64,000 nucleotides of DNA, from NCBI GenBank assembly GCA_019454045.1, contig SKCR01036782.1, positions 242,352 to 306,351 of the forward strand. The letters run 5' to 3'. This document shows positions 32,986 through 44,453 of the stretch, piece by piece. Numbering within the stretch: position 1 is the stretch's first letter; each line of letters starts with the position of its first letter. The DNA comes from Zanthoxylum bungeanum. Its lineage: Eukaryota; Streptophyta; Magnoliopsida; Sapindales; Rutaceae. Position numbers and translations under genes: made by a program. A model generated the notes under the pieces. That model ran no database searches. It was given only the letters and a program-made list of their open reading frames with translations, and was not told where the DNA came from.

Positions 32986-34906
32986 GAAATTACCTGTTCA
33001 GTTAGAAAAGCTTTCTTTCTTACCTGATGTTTCCTTTTAACAGTGCACAAGTCTTTCAGAAATTTGGCATAATATGGTATCTGTTGGATGGCATCTAACA
33101 AAGGAATATTGACCTTTACCAGTTTGAATATTTCATAAATCTCTGGGGAATGGTTCAATTTCTTTATTTTTAATGCCTTGGGAAATGAAGGTGCATGAGA
33201 GAAATTGTTATCATCAACGATGGGTAATGGTTCATCAACCCATTCCTTACCCTCTGAATCTGATTTATTTTCAACTTCGCGAGGTTCAAGAATAGGTTTG
33301 TGGATGACCTTACCACTGCGAAGAGTAATAACAGATTTGACTTGGTCGATGTGTTGACTACCAGAACTACCATTGTGAGGGTTTTGATGACTCTTGGGGT
33401 TTGGCTGTGGTTATGCAGGAAATTTTCCTTTCTCATTAATGGTCAAATTAGATGTGATTTTGGAGAAGGTATCTTTCAGATCAATCAATGTTTGCACATT
33501 TTGGTTATTGATGGCTTCATGTTTCTCAATGTATGCATGCAAGGTATCCTCAATGGGTTTCCTAGGTGGTGGGACATATGGTGCATAATTCTGGAAATTT
33601 CGAAAATTCTGGTGTACCTGGGGAGGTTGTTGCAATGGTTGTGCTTGGTTATCATTCCTTAAATTGAAGTTTGAATGGTTTCTCCGACCAGAATTGTAGG
33701 TTTGGGAGTATGAGTTTGGATTGGTCTATTGAAAGTGTTTATAGAACTGACTTGGTCATGAAGACATTCTTGCAGAGCTGGCAAGGTTGGGAAAACTTGT
33801 GTGACATGTTCATTTGAATTACAGATTTGACATGTGACTTCTTGAACTGACTTGACATGATCACTCTTCCTCATTTCAATGCCTCAACTTTTTTAGCTAG
33901 AGATGTATACTTAGCAGAAAGATCATGGTCTTCCCTAAGGTTAAACATACCTCTACCAGATGGCTATGGTTTTACAGACGACTTATAAGTGCCAATTGTA
34001 TCCCATTATTGTGCATTCTCTGCTATTTATTCTAGGTAATCTAGTGCATCTTCGGAATTTTTGTCCCTAAACTCACCATTACACATCATTTCCACTACTT
34101 GTCTACCTTGGGGTGTTAAACCCTCGTAGAAGTAGACAACCAGCCTCCATGTTTCAAACCCGTGATGTGGACAAATATTCAATATATCTTTAAACCTCTC
34201 CCAACATTGGTAAAGTGTTCCCCTGTCTTGTGTGAAGATTGTGATTCTCCTCTTAAAGGAGTTTCTCCTGAGGGGGAAATAATTTTTTTAGAAACTGTTC
34301 TTGCAAATCATCCCATGTTCGGATGGATCATGACTTAAGGTTCTGCAACCAAATCTTAGTTTTATCCTTTAAAGAAACGGGAAAAAACTTTAATCGACTT
34401 ATATTTATGCTGCAATTTTGGTATGTGCAAGTGTTACATACCTCTTCAAATTTTCTTAAGTGTTGACAAGGATTTCGTGATTCTAGACCATGAAATGTGG
34501 GTAAAAGTTGGATGACACCTGACATAAAATTGAAACGTACTGCATCTGGGGGAAAAACAATGCAAGATGGTGATCATGTCCTAGTGGGTTTCATGAATTG
34601 CCTGAGTGTCCTAGGATGATTAAGATCGCCATGCTGAGACTCGTTTTCTTCCTGATCAACTAGATTTTCAACTCGGGCATGTGGATTTTCATTTTGGTTC
34701 TCGACCATTTTGATTGACGATGAAGATGATGGAGACTCTCTATTTAATCTGCCGGTAGATGATCGAGACCAACATTTCTTGCAACCTAAATACACATTAT
34801 ATGCTAAAATTTTAAAAAATATAAATACAATAATTACAAAAAAAAATAAAGATAAAAAATAAAATAAAATGACAAAAGAAAAGAAAATTAAAGAAAGAAA
34901 ATACAA
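32964..34906 (-). pseudogene. Athila-like gag
   Basis: Degenerate gag in six or more minus-strand pieces. N-terminus at 34574-34906 ends with RTLRQFMKPTRT. The gag core at 34328-34525 has VIQLLPTFHGLESRNPCQHL and FPVSLKDKTKIWLQNL, a standard plant gypsy gag motif. A decayed zinc knuckle at 33659-33874 reads CQICNSNEHVTQVF where the last Cys should be. A Pro-rich part lies near 33600. The C-terminal part at 32964-33158 has IYEIFKLVKVNIPLLDAIQQ and KFLKDLCTVKRKHQVRKKAF. A gag particle protein in life; here broken by several frameshifts and stops. Confidence 0.83.
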
Positions 34907-35023
34907 TGGTAGTGATTAAAAAATGAGATACCGAGAATACAAACAAAAGAAATACAAAATAAAAAAAAAAAAGAAAAATATACAAGGATGTTAAATTGTT
35001 ATTTTATCTACTAAATTATATTC

Positions 35024-35040
35024 CTTGCCAACGGCGTCAA
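35024..35040 (-). other. Primer-binding site of Athila-like element
   Basis: On the minus strand it reads TGACGCCGTTGGCAAGG, close to TGGCGCCGTTGCCGGGG, the tRNA-Asp-type PBS of Athila and Tat elements. It lies five bases inside the LTR boundary. Confidence 0.75.
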
Positions 35041-35045
35041 AGACT

Positions 35046-35637
35046 TGACATGCTCAAAAATCGGCTCTTTACTCCTAAGTATAAGAGTGTCGAAGTAATA
35101 AAATAACCTGGTAAGTCCGGGGTCGATCCACAGGGAATAAATTTAATAAGATAAAATAATAATTTGAGTGAAAAGAAAAAGATTGATTTGTTCGAAGTGA
35201 TTGAAAATTTTTAAATTGGACTACAATAATAAAATAAAATGCTATGATTAGGGGATCCACTTTTAATATTTCAAATTTAGAAATCTTACTTTTTATAATA
35301 TGTAAATTGTCAATATTACTTAGTTAATTTAATTTAGGAATTAATTATGCCAAAACAAATAAAATCAGCCATAAAGGCGGTGATAACTTTTGTCTATAAC
35401 AAGTCCAAATAGGTACTTAATTATGCCAAATAAATCAAATCAGCCATATAGGTGGTAACAAAGTTTGTCAATAATTAATCCAGATTTAAATTAAGTATTA
35501 ATCATTATATTACAATTTATATATTATAATATAAATGAGATTAATCTATATTTTCATATTAAAAGCTTCACCATTTACCCCCGTAAAAAGAAATTAGTTA
35601 CTCATAATTTGAATAAAAAAACATATAATTTTATTAC
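35046..35637 (-). repeat. 5' LTR of Athila-like element, inner part
   Basis: Homologous to 20072-~20682. Ends at ATTAC (35633-35637), where the LARD is inserted. The remaining LTR resumes at 42209. Confidence 0.85.
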
Positions 35638-36269
35638 TGTGGACGCAGATTTAGATCAAGGCCACAATCGAGATTTTGGATAGGGGCACTGGCGATCCTG
35701 CAAAACAAAGAATGTAGAGTGAGCGGGAGTACTGCCCACCGTTGTGGTGGTTGCCGGGGGCACTCCGACGCCCAAGTCAGTAAATGAACAAGGTAGTAAT
35801 CGAGGGAAGATCAAGGTTAGATGCTACCTTGAACTCCGTTGAATGCCGTGAGGGCGGTAAGTGGCCGAAGTTTCGAGCTTGAGAATGTCCTAAAGCTATG
35901 GGTAGGAGAGCTAGAAGTTCCATCCTCTTCCTCTTGGAGTCATATTCCTTATATATCCATGGTATATTCATGTGTGTCTTTATTGACTGTCTTTTAATTA
36001 TCTGCCCGTTAGAACATGGTAACAGTCAACACGACAAAGTGACATTACTGCCTGCAGGTTGGAACGGATGGCTTGTAGGTGGCATTAATGAGCCTGGGCG
36101 TTACGTGGGTCGGTCTCTGGATGGACCTACGGTTTCCGGTGTTGGTGTTCATCGGGCCTGGGCCGACATTATGTCTTTGAGGTTTAATTAGGAGGCTTCA
36201 GGGGTGCGTCCAGTATTGGGTCTGAAGTAAAATGACGAAACTACCCCTAGACCAAATTTGGCCCAAACA
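35638..36269 (-). repeat. 3' LTR of LARD
   Basis: TGTGGACGCAG to GGCCCAAACA on the plus strand. It has the TATA-like CTTATATATCC near 35950, and an ATG-rich segment that is open for about 97 codons but matches no family. Confidence 0.92.
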
Positions 36270-36285
36270 GTTTGTCCCCTACTCT
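36270..36285 (-). other. Polypurine tract of LARD
   Basis: Minus-strand reading is AGTAGGGGACAAAC next to the 3' LTR start TGTTTGGGCC, typical of Tat-type gypsy elements. Confidence 0.8.
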
Positions 36286-36319
36286 CTAAGTTAAGGAGTC
36301 ATTGACTTGGAGAGTACTT

Positions 36320-37640
36320 GACGCGTGTGTCGCTTGAGGCCATAGTATGTAGGTGTACTCGAGCGTTGATGCTGCCAAACGAATATCAAGTTATGAGCTT
36401 GACTCTTCAAGAGCCATTGGGGAAGTATCCAGTCGACCAAACCAGATGATGGTCGGGATAAAAGTCGTACGACATGTGTATGTCTACAACTTGACTCGAT
36501 ATGAGTCCGTGGGGGATGTCCCTGGTCGTCTGAACCAGATGAGGGTTCATGAGTTATTTCATTTGACAAGTCTATGAACTGAAGGAAGTCCATGTCTTCA
36601 TTTGACTCGACAAGAGTCATCTGGGAATGTCACCGATCAACTGAACCTGATGAGGTTCAGGATATAAGTCATACGACATGTGTATGTCTACAACTTGACT
36701 CTACATGAGTCCGTGGGGGATGTCCCCGGTTGACTGAACCAGATAAGGATTCCAGAAGTTTATTTGACTCGACACGAGTCCATGGGGGATGTCCCCGGTC
36801 GACTGAACCAGATGAGGTTTCAGGATATAAGTCATACGACATGTGTATGTCTACAACTTGACTCTACATGAGTCCGTGGGGGATGTCCCCGGTTGACTGA
36901 ACCAGATGAGGATTCAGAAGTTTATTTGACTCGACAGAGTCCATGGGGGATGTCCCCGGTCGACTGAACCAGATGGGTTTCAGGATATAAGTCATACGAC
37001 ATGTGTATGTCTACAACTTGACTCTACATGAGTCCGTGGGGGATGTCCCCGGTTGACTGAACCAGATGAGGATTCAGAAGTTTATTTGACTCGACAAGAG
37101 TCCATGGGGGATGTCCCCGGTCGACTGAACCAGATGAGGTTTCAGGATATAAGTCATACGACATGTGTATGTCTACAACTTGACTCTACATGAGTCCGTG
37201 GGGGATGTCCCCGGTCGACTGAACCAGTTGAGGTTCACGATATAAGTCATACGACATGTGTATGTCTACAATTTGACTCGACAAGAGTCCGTGGGGGATG
37301 TCCCCGGTTGACTGAACCAGATGAGGATTCAGAAGTTTATTTGACTCGACACGAGTCCATGGGGGATGTCCCCGGTCGACTGAATCAGATGAGGATTCAT
37401 AAGTTTATTTGACTCGACAAGAGTCCATGAGGGATGTCCCCGGTCGACTGAACCAGATGAGGTTTCAGGATATAAGTCATACGACATGTGTATGTCTACA
37501 ACTTGACTCTACATGAGTCCGTGGGGGATGTCTCCGGTTGACTGAACCAGATGAGGATTCAGAAGTTTATTTGACTCGACACGAGTCCATGGGGGATGTC
37601 CCCGGTCGACTGAACTTGATGAGTCCAGGAAGGTATTCAC
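36320..37640. repeat. Tandem array of ~163-bp composite units inside the LARD
   Basis: About seven to eight higher-order units of ~163 bp. Each consists of two related halves (~95 and ~68 bp) that share TGACTC, AGTCC, GGGGGATGTCCCCGG and GACTGAACCAGATGAGG. One half adds ATAAGTCATACGACATGTG; the other adds ATTCAGAAGTTTATT. Units near 36765-37200 are almost identical; the edges (36380-36660 and 37590-37640) are more diverged, and one unit near 37215-37290 combines halves irregularly. GGGGGATGTCCCC and GACTCGACAAGAGTC are near-palindromes. Confidence 0.9.
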
Positions 37641-38238
37641 TCTACAGACCTGACAATGGTCCAAGAATATTTGCTCAATACATAACTAGACCTGTCGTAG
37701 GATTATAAAATAGTCTTTATTATGCCAGACATGTTGAAGGTCTGTTGTCGAATGGGCTTTCAAATAGCCCTGATGAAGGTCCATCAAGGTCATCACTCAT
37801 TACCTTGAGGAGTGTTCATGATACTACAGTCGGATGAAATTGATGACCGTCTATGTGAATCTTCACTCTACACGCTCGAGTTAGTATGGGAGAGAAGACA
37901 ATTTTTCCATGCAACATGGAATTGAATGAACAAAATATTCCATCATCCCACATGTCGAGTGAGACCAAATAGGATGATACTACAAGCCCTCAAAGTTTTA
38001 AATAATTTGGAATATAGAAAGAGCTCCACTTGACTATTATTAGATGGTGTCGAGTGGACTTAGTGCCTAACTTATTGCTTCTGTCTAGCTTGTTGGGCCT
38101 ACCAACGTGAACATGGCCCATGAAATGAATGGATGGAAGGGGTTGGTGTCGTGCTGTTTTGAAACTGGTTCCTCTCGGCTGGGAGCAAAATGGTGCGATA
38201 TTATGGCTTCTGAATAGCCTATATCTGGAAAAGTATAA

Positions 38239-38271
<33 letters not shown>

Positions 38272-41200
38272 ACCCGCTATTCATAAGGTTTTTTTTTGTT
38301 TTTGTTTCAACCCGTATTTGACACGACAAATAAATTTGTCAAGTATGTGTTCCATTTTGCAGGACCGGGTCGACACAGATCCACGACTAATCCCTAAAAC
38401 CAGTCCTCCATACCCTACCTCATTTTCCTTGACAAAGGGCTGCGCCATGCCGAGTTATCCAGAAACCGAAAGTGCGTGGCGCGAGAGCTATTCCGTCCGA
38501 CACAGCAAGCCAGAGATCAAAGCTATCACGGTATGGCGGTCCCCTCGGTTCGAGAGGTATCTACATGGATTGTCCAGAGAGCGAGGTCGAAGGCGAGAGC
38601 TGACTCGACGTCGCGGTGGAGGAATGGATTGTGGCTGGTCTTCTCTGGAACTGGTTTAGGCACGATGGGTTTTTGGAGAAGCGCGACTCGACATGCAGTC
38701 GAATGAACGGATTTTGCTCTTCTGGAATCGATTTTTGCTTTGTATCTTATTTCATTGTTGTATGGGCTTGATTGGAGTTTGGTTTGAGATCTGTTGACAT
38801 TGATTACTGTAGGGGCTGAACGCCTAATAGAGTAACAGGTTAGCAGTCGAGTCCCATGGTAGGACTGTTTCGACATCTCCTGGTGCCCAAAGTAGTTCTG
38901 AGTTGTAGTTGATTGAGCTGCGGGTTTGGGATTTGGATCGTCGAATGTGTTTTCCGAATATGTCGTCTTCACTTCCTGGAATTGTGATTGGTTCTGGTCT
39001 GTTGGGGGAGATGAACTCATAACGGTGAAAGGGTCTGGTGAAAAACAATGTCGAACTGGAGCCTAGACCTGAGACGACACTGCCAGATTCCATTCCATTT
39101 CCGGAAGTGCCGCGTGGAATACTGATTCCCGAAACGACGCCGCACAAGAAGCTCATCCTGAGCCTGTGGTTGATGAATCTGTATCTGAAGAAGGTTTGGA
39201 GGAAGCTGAACCTCAAACGACGTCGTACGAGAACCTCAACCTGATATTCAATTTGATCTGAGATCCTTAGAGTGTCGCGCCAGTTTGATCACAGAGGCCG
39301 ACCCAAAGGACCCAGATCTGATGAAGCCATCCCCTAATTGATGTTTTTGTGTCGACTTATTACTCAATGAGGATGTATTGAGTATGGACTCCTGAAGAAG
39401 ATGAGGTTTGAACTGCTACTACTGCTTGCTTTTGCTTCTAGATTCTTCTTATTCTTTTACTTTGATAGTGTGGAAATGAATGATTCAATGTTTCTAGATT
39501 TGCTCTTGTTGCATCATTCGGCTTTGAAGAAGTGAAGTGCTAGTCCGAGAACACTGGATTGAGTTTGTCGGCTTCGTCTAAGGTAGCCTGGAAATCTAGA
39601 AAGTTTCGAATCTGGGTTTGTGGAGGCTTCAATGAGAGGGAAAATGATGACTGAGATTAAGACAAGGTTTTGGGTTTGTCTATTGTGGAATTATTTACAG
39701 GCCTTTTAGTAAAGAGGTAATTGATACGATAAAAGTTGTTTTTTTTTTTATTACTGTTGTCGAGTGGCTGTAACAATGTAAACTTGATGGAGAGTATCCA
39801 AAGCATTGAATGTCTTTAATTGTGGGTCGCTTGTAATTCTATTGACTACATTTTTTTTTTGCTCTGCGTTTCGGTGGGCCTGCATCATTCTTGCTCAGCT
39901 TGTAATCTCACTCATGGTGGTGTTGAAGAAATTTTAGGTGCTATAAGATGCTGATTGGTCTTCTCAAATTATTGCATTTCCTCTCCTGCTACTATTAAGC
40001 AGGTCTGGAATCTGAATTGATTTGTTGTGCTCTGGTGTTTGAAGCTTTGTTCCTTGGCGATATGTGTTCTCGGTTCTCAGCTTGCAGGAGGTTTGGAGGG
40101 TTCTGAATTGTCTGGTTTGAAGATTGGACCTGTTTTGGGTCAGTTCTGTGTTGAGTGGTTTTCTTTCTGTCTCAGGTGGCATCGACCGAACGTTGTGGGT
40201 ATGTTTTTTGTGTTGATGATCCTGAGCGATCTGTTTTTGTTCGGTGGAGGACTAATACTCTCTGATCTCGTTTCCGGATGCGACCTGGGTTGTTTGACGT
40301 GGCCTTTTTTGTTTGCTTTGGACTGGAATGTGCTCATAGGAGCGTAATCTACTGGGATACCCTTCCTAAGCCAAGTCCCCAATCAATTTTCGTCGATTGG
40401 GACTTCCACATCAAGTGTGTTGCTTCATCGTATGAGGCGAATCGACAGGGGACATGGTCCCACTGAAGGGAAATGTTCTGTTCTTGATGAAAATCAGTTT
40501 GTCGTATGAAGGATAAGATAATATTTCCTTGTGGCGAATTGAATTACTCTAGCTGGTCCACCAACATGTCTGGGGAATGAGCTTGCGTGGGAGTTTTATG
40601 GTTGGCTAGATTTTAGTCTATTGGTTGTTTGACCTCATGATGTGTGTTCTTTTAAAGGATCTTCCTTAAGCTGAGACTAAATCCTCGTAGTGCCGAGTGG
40701 AATGCCAACTCGTTGTATCTTCATTTAAACCAAACTATTTTATTGTAGTGTCGAATGGTGTCTCTTCCTCTAGGTAGCAGCTTTTCCTTGTCGTGTAGGA
40801 TGGAACCTCAACCATCTAGTTAGGACTTCCTCCATCTCATGTCAAATGAGATCTCGAACAAGTGATAAGCCTCACATGTAGAGTGTCGAATGAAATTTCA
40901 AGCAAATGACAAGCCTTATATATAATAATGATAATTGGATCATCTTCTAATACACTGATGTCGAGTGAGACATCCCTAACAAGTCCTATGTCTCATTGCA
41001 AATGTCGACTGTGATTCCCTTATCAATTTTCAGGTGTAAATTGTAGTGTCGACTGGGACAACATAGCAAGTCTCATACTATAAATGGTAGTATCACAACT
41101 ATGACATCTATCATAAGTCACAAGCCACTTATTGATGTCGACTGGGACAGCTATAATCATTTTCAAGCTATATAGTGCAGTATCGACTGGGACATCCATA

Positions 41201-41551
41201 ACTAGTCCCATACTATAACACCTATTATAAATCACTTGCCTCTCTAACGTCGACTGTGACATTATTAAAAGGTGCAGGACATACCCGGTAATGATAACCA
41301 CGATGTCCACGCCAAGTCTTTATTCGGGTACGTCGACTGGGACACCGTCTTCATGCCAAGTACTTGTTTCTCATAGAAATCCATAAGAGACAACCCAATC
41401 ATGTATTATGGAGCTGAAGGCAATCCATGCATTCTAAGGAAGATGACCATCATTTCTCATGTAGTAAGAGGTTGATGACGATCAACCCATGGATCTTTAT
41501 GTGTGAAAGAGTCTTAGATAGAGATGTCTTTGCTTGCTAAGAATCGCTAGG
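37641..41551. other. Non-coding interior of the LARD
   Basis: No gene identified. 38700-40500 is T-rich on the plus strand. Small ORFs on both strands (for example minus 39020-38526) are Ser/Pro/Asn-rich and match no family I know. A TA microsatellite and T run lie at 38239-38272. From about 40740 to 41350 the words GTCGACTGGGACA and GTCGAATG recur every 40-120 bp, suggesting ancient duplications related to the array motif. Confidence 0.6.
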
Positions 41552-41570
41552 GCCCCACGGTGGGCGCCAA
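41552..41570 (-). other. Primer-binding site of LARD
   Basis: Minus-strand reading is TTGGCGCCCACCGTGGGGC, two bases inside the 5' LTR. It is the GGCGCC-type PBS common in Tat-like gypsy elements. Confidence 0.8.
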
Positions 41571-41572
41571 AT

Positions 41573-42208
41573 TGTGGACGCAGATTTAGATCAAGGCCAC
41601 AATCGAGATTTTGGATAGGGGCACTGGCGATCCTGCAAAACAAAGAATGTAGAGTGAGCGGGAGTACTGCCCACCGGTGTGGTGGTTGCCGGGGGCACTC
41701 CGACGCCCAAGTCAGTAAATGAACAAAGGTAGTAATCGAGGGAAGATCAAGGTTAGATGCTACCTTGAACTCCGTTGAATGCCGTGAGGGCGGTAAGTGG
41801 CCGAAGTTTCGAGCTTGAGAATGTCCTAAAGCTATGGGTAGGAGAGCTAGAAGTTCCATCCCCTTCCTCTTGGAGTCATATTCCTTATATATCCATGGTA
41901 TATTCATGTGTGTCTTTATTGACTGTCTTTTAATTATCTGCCCGTTAGAACATGGTAACAGTCAACACGACAAAGTGACATTACTTACGCCTGCAGGTTG
42001 GAACGGATGGCTTGTAGGTGGCATTAATGAGCCTGGGCGTTACGTGGGCCGGTCTCTGGATGGACCTACGGTTTCCGGTGTTGGTGTTCATCGGGCCTGG
42101 GCCGACATTATGTCTTTGAGGTTTAATTAGGAGGCTTCAGGGGTGCGTCCAGTATTGGGTCTGAAGTAAAATGATGAAACTACCCCTAGACCAAATTTGG
42201 CCCAAACA
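41573..42208 (-). repeat. 5' LTR of LARD
   Basis: 636-bp copy of 35638-36269, with a 3-bp longer ATTACTTACGCC segment and a few substitutions. Ends CCCAAACA, followed by TSD ATTAC. Confidence 0.92.
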
Positions 42209-42213
42209 ATTAC

Positions 42214-43165
42214 TAAAAGAAAAAAAATTACAAGAAAAAACTTACAAAAATAAAACACACAAGACACACTCTCTCAAATTTTACAAGAGAGATTCAGAAG
42301 AAAGTATGAGGTTTTGAAGGCTGAGCATCCTCTAATTTATATAGGAAGCTCAGCCCTCTAAAAGACAATTTCATTGCAATTGTCAAGGTGGAGAGGCGTC
42401 CACCGAAAGGTGGATGTGCCCCCCACCAATTTTTTTTTTATTTTTTTTTGAATTTACATATAACACACTTTAGATCTTTCGTCAATTTCGGTTTTGGAAA
42501 CTTTAGAACTAGAAAATTTTGTCAACAACAAAGTTGTAGACTTTTGAGTCTTCTTTTATTTGGAATTAGAATCACTTTAATTTGATATCAGAATAAAAAG
42601 TTATGACCAAAATACGAAAATTACGCAGGGCTGGAATTTCTGAATTTGTAACACTGTTAGAATGCCCTTTCAAGTTTTTGGCCTCCAAAATCCAAATGTC
42701 ATGTCTATTTTTCTAGTCATGTATCCAAGATATTATTTTACCTACATAAGAAATAAAAATCACAATAAAACATAAATTTAATTATTATTTTATAAATATG
42801 TTAAATGAAGGGGATTAATGAAACTACAATGGTAAAATGATTAATTTGTCTTTTAATAAATGTGTATTTTTTAATGTTCATCACACCCCCAACCAGCTTA
42901 TTACCAGTCCCTAGTAATTTAAGCGACAAAACTTTAAAAAGATAAATTCTTATCCAAATTAATAATTGTTTTATTTCTTTCTAAATGATCAAATAAGTAA
43001 ATTATGTTGTACTTTTTACCCTTCTTCTACACACACATAAAAATAAGGTATCAATCACTTCATTGTGCCCACAATATTCACAGGTTTTGTTGAAAAGAGA
43101 GTAATATTTTTATCCTAAAATTATATTAGAGTTCACACTTTTTGACAATGAAAGTTTATTTATAA
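42214..43165 (-). repeat. 5' LTR of Athila-like element, outer part
   Basis: Homologous to ~20683-21630: ACTAAAAGAAAAA at the start and AATGAAAGTTTATTTATAA at the end. The outer boundary is approximate. Confidence 0.82.
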
Positions 43166-44453
43166 TACAAAAATATTTTTAAAATTATTGTCCTCGACTG
43201 AGACCCTCAAATTTAACTCAAAATTATGATCCTAGAATCTAGATAATTTTTAATTTTTACTGTATAATATGACACATTTTTTTTTATCATCTATCAATAG
43301 AGACTCATTTTAAGAATTCGTTTAGGAGGCAACTCAAGATCGCACATGACTGGAACAATGAGTATGATCCTTAAATGGTAAGCTCTCCCATTATATCTCC
43401 CCTTTTCATCTCTCTCTCTGTGCATTCAAAAACAAATGAGAGAAAAATGAAATCAATCAAGATGGGCATTCTGGGTTGGTTTTGAATAAAGTTACATGAG
43501 ATCAGCAATCATCTTCTAGTTAATGGCTGTGAGGTTTCCATGTGGGTCAGTCATCAGTGTTACATTTGTCACATTAATTCAATTGTAACAATTGAAGCCA
43601 AACATATTTCCTTCGGCATATGACGTGAGGATCGTGTGAATGAGTAAGGGTTGTAAATATATATTTAGTTCCGGTTCAGTAAAAAATTCTAAATATCTTC
43701 ATTATTTGAATTAGAAAAATTCGAATTTGGATTATTAAAAAATGTGGATTCTCATGTACTCTTAGATGATCCACACTTATCTGGATTCAAGTAAATATGG
43801 ATTTCCAAATACATGGATTATTTAACTTAAATTTTAAAAAATACTAAATGCAATAATATTTTATTTCAGTATTAATGTAATATGTCAATTGTAAATTTAA
43901 TTATTTAATTTTTTGATATATATATATTAGAAAACAAAAAAGAAAATCAGCTCATATATATATAAAATAACAATTTTTTTTTTTTTTTTTTTGTATTTTC
44001 ATAAATTCAGTCCGCAACATCCGGATCCGAATTTCGCCATCCCTATACACGAAGGTTGATCCTATTTGGACAAGATGGTGTAGTAAAGAACATGACAATA
44101 TCAAATCATTACCTCATAATCTGATTCTAATCTATCAAGTTACAAGTAGGACCAACTCTAATGGACAGAAGTTCATCAAATCGCAAAAACAAAGTAAATG
44201 AAAGAGCTATATTATTCAAATAAAGGTTCGAACAACCGTAATTCCGCCCAGGAAAGAAATGCAAGATTTTCTTCGCATACAAAAACATGCGTAAGGACTA
44301 AAGATCAAGTCCCTTGGACATCCCTCCATAACTGCTACAATGCGTCTTCAAGCGAGTTTACCTACCTAGTTTGTTCCAAAACACCCAAGATCACTCGTCT
44401 TCTATAGCAGCTCCAATTGGATATTGAAGAGCTGTGAGGCAAAGTTTGATTTA
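43166..44453. other. Intergenic region with a possible MITE
   Basis: No gene. AT-rich. At about 43653-44047 the ends TAAGGGTTGTAAAT and complement TAGGGATGGCGAAAT, with CCGGATCCGAAT inside, resemble the hAT-like MITEs elsewhere in the window, but I found no convincing 8-bp duplication. It includes a T run at 43974-43993. The last part (about 44380-44453) is probably the 3' UTR of TRM9. Confidence 0.4.

Larger units (their letters stand above)
35638..42208 (-). mobile_element. Non-autonomous Tat-like LTR element (LARD) with tandem array
   Basis: A 6571-bp element in the Athila 5' LTR, with perfect TSD ATTAC (35633-35637 and 42209-42213). LTRs are 632 bp (35638-36269) and 636 bp (41573-42208), differing by about four substitutions and two indels, so it is young. 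The minus-strand orientation follows from the PBS at 41552-41570 and a polypurine tract at 36270-36285. The 5.3-kb interior has no gag, protease, RT or integrase motif on either strand. It holds a tandem array (36320-37640), T-rich unique DNA and a leader with recurring GTCGACTGGGACA. It must rely on another element's enzymes. Confidence 0.9.
20072..43165 (-). mobile_element. Athila-like Ty3/gypsy element with multiple nested insertions
   Basis: A minus-strand LTR retrotransposon. The 3' LTR is at 20072-~21630. The 5' LTR starts at 35046 and, after a nested 6.57-kb element, ends at about 43165. PBS at 35024-35040. Internal order on the minus strand is gag, protease, RT, RNase H, integrase (the gypsy order), followed by about 2.5 kb with two extra gene remnants. 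The tRNA-Asp-like PBS and the protein motifs LLDLGTSVNLL and [14 protein letters not shown] point to the Athila lineage (inference). LTRs are visibly diverged and pol is broken, so it is old. Nested: a MITE (22265), a solo LTR (24695), a 1.8-kb insertion (31167) and a LARD (35638). No clear TSD was found at the outer ends. Confidence 0.82.

Noticed and set aside
35898..36191. 97-98 aa ORF present in both LARD LTRs (also 41834-42130)
   Set aside because: It is repeated only because the LTRs are. No known domain, sense to no expected protein, and the two copies differ by indels.
38129..38659. 176-aa plus-strand ORF in the LARD
   Set aside because: Runs through a TA/T microsatellite giving an Ile/Tyr/Phe stretch; opposite to element orientation; no domain.
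38526..39020. 164-aa minus-strand ORF inside the LARD
   Set aside because: Ser/Pro/Asn-rich with no recognisable motif, in a region of T-rich unique DNA; not enough to call a gene.
43653..44047. Possible fourth MITE
   Set aside because: The ends look hAT-like but no 8-bp duplication could be found, so it is not called as an element.
44198..44407. Plus-strand ORF downstream of TRM9
   Set aside because: It overlaps the probable 3' end of TRM9 on the other strand and has no motif.
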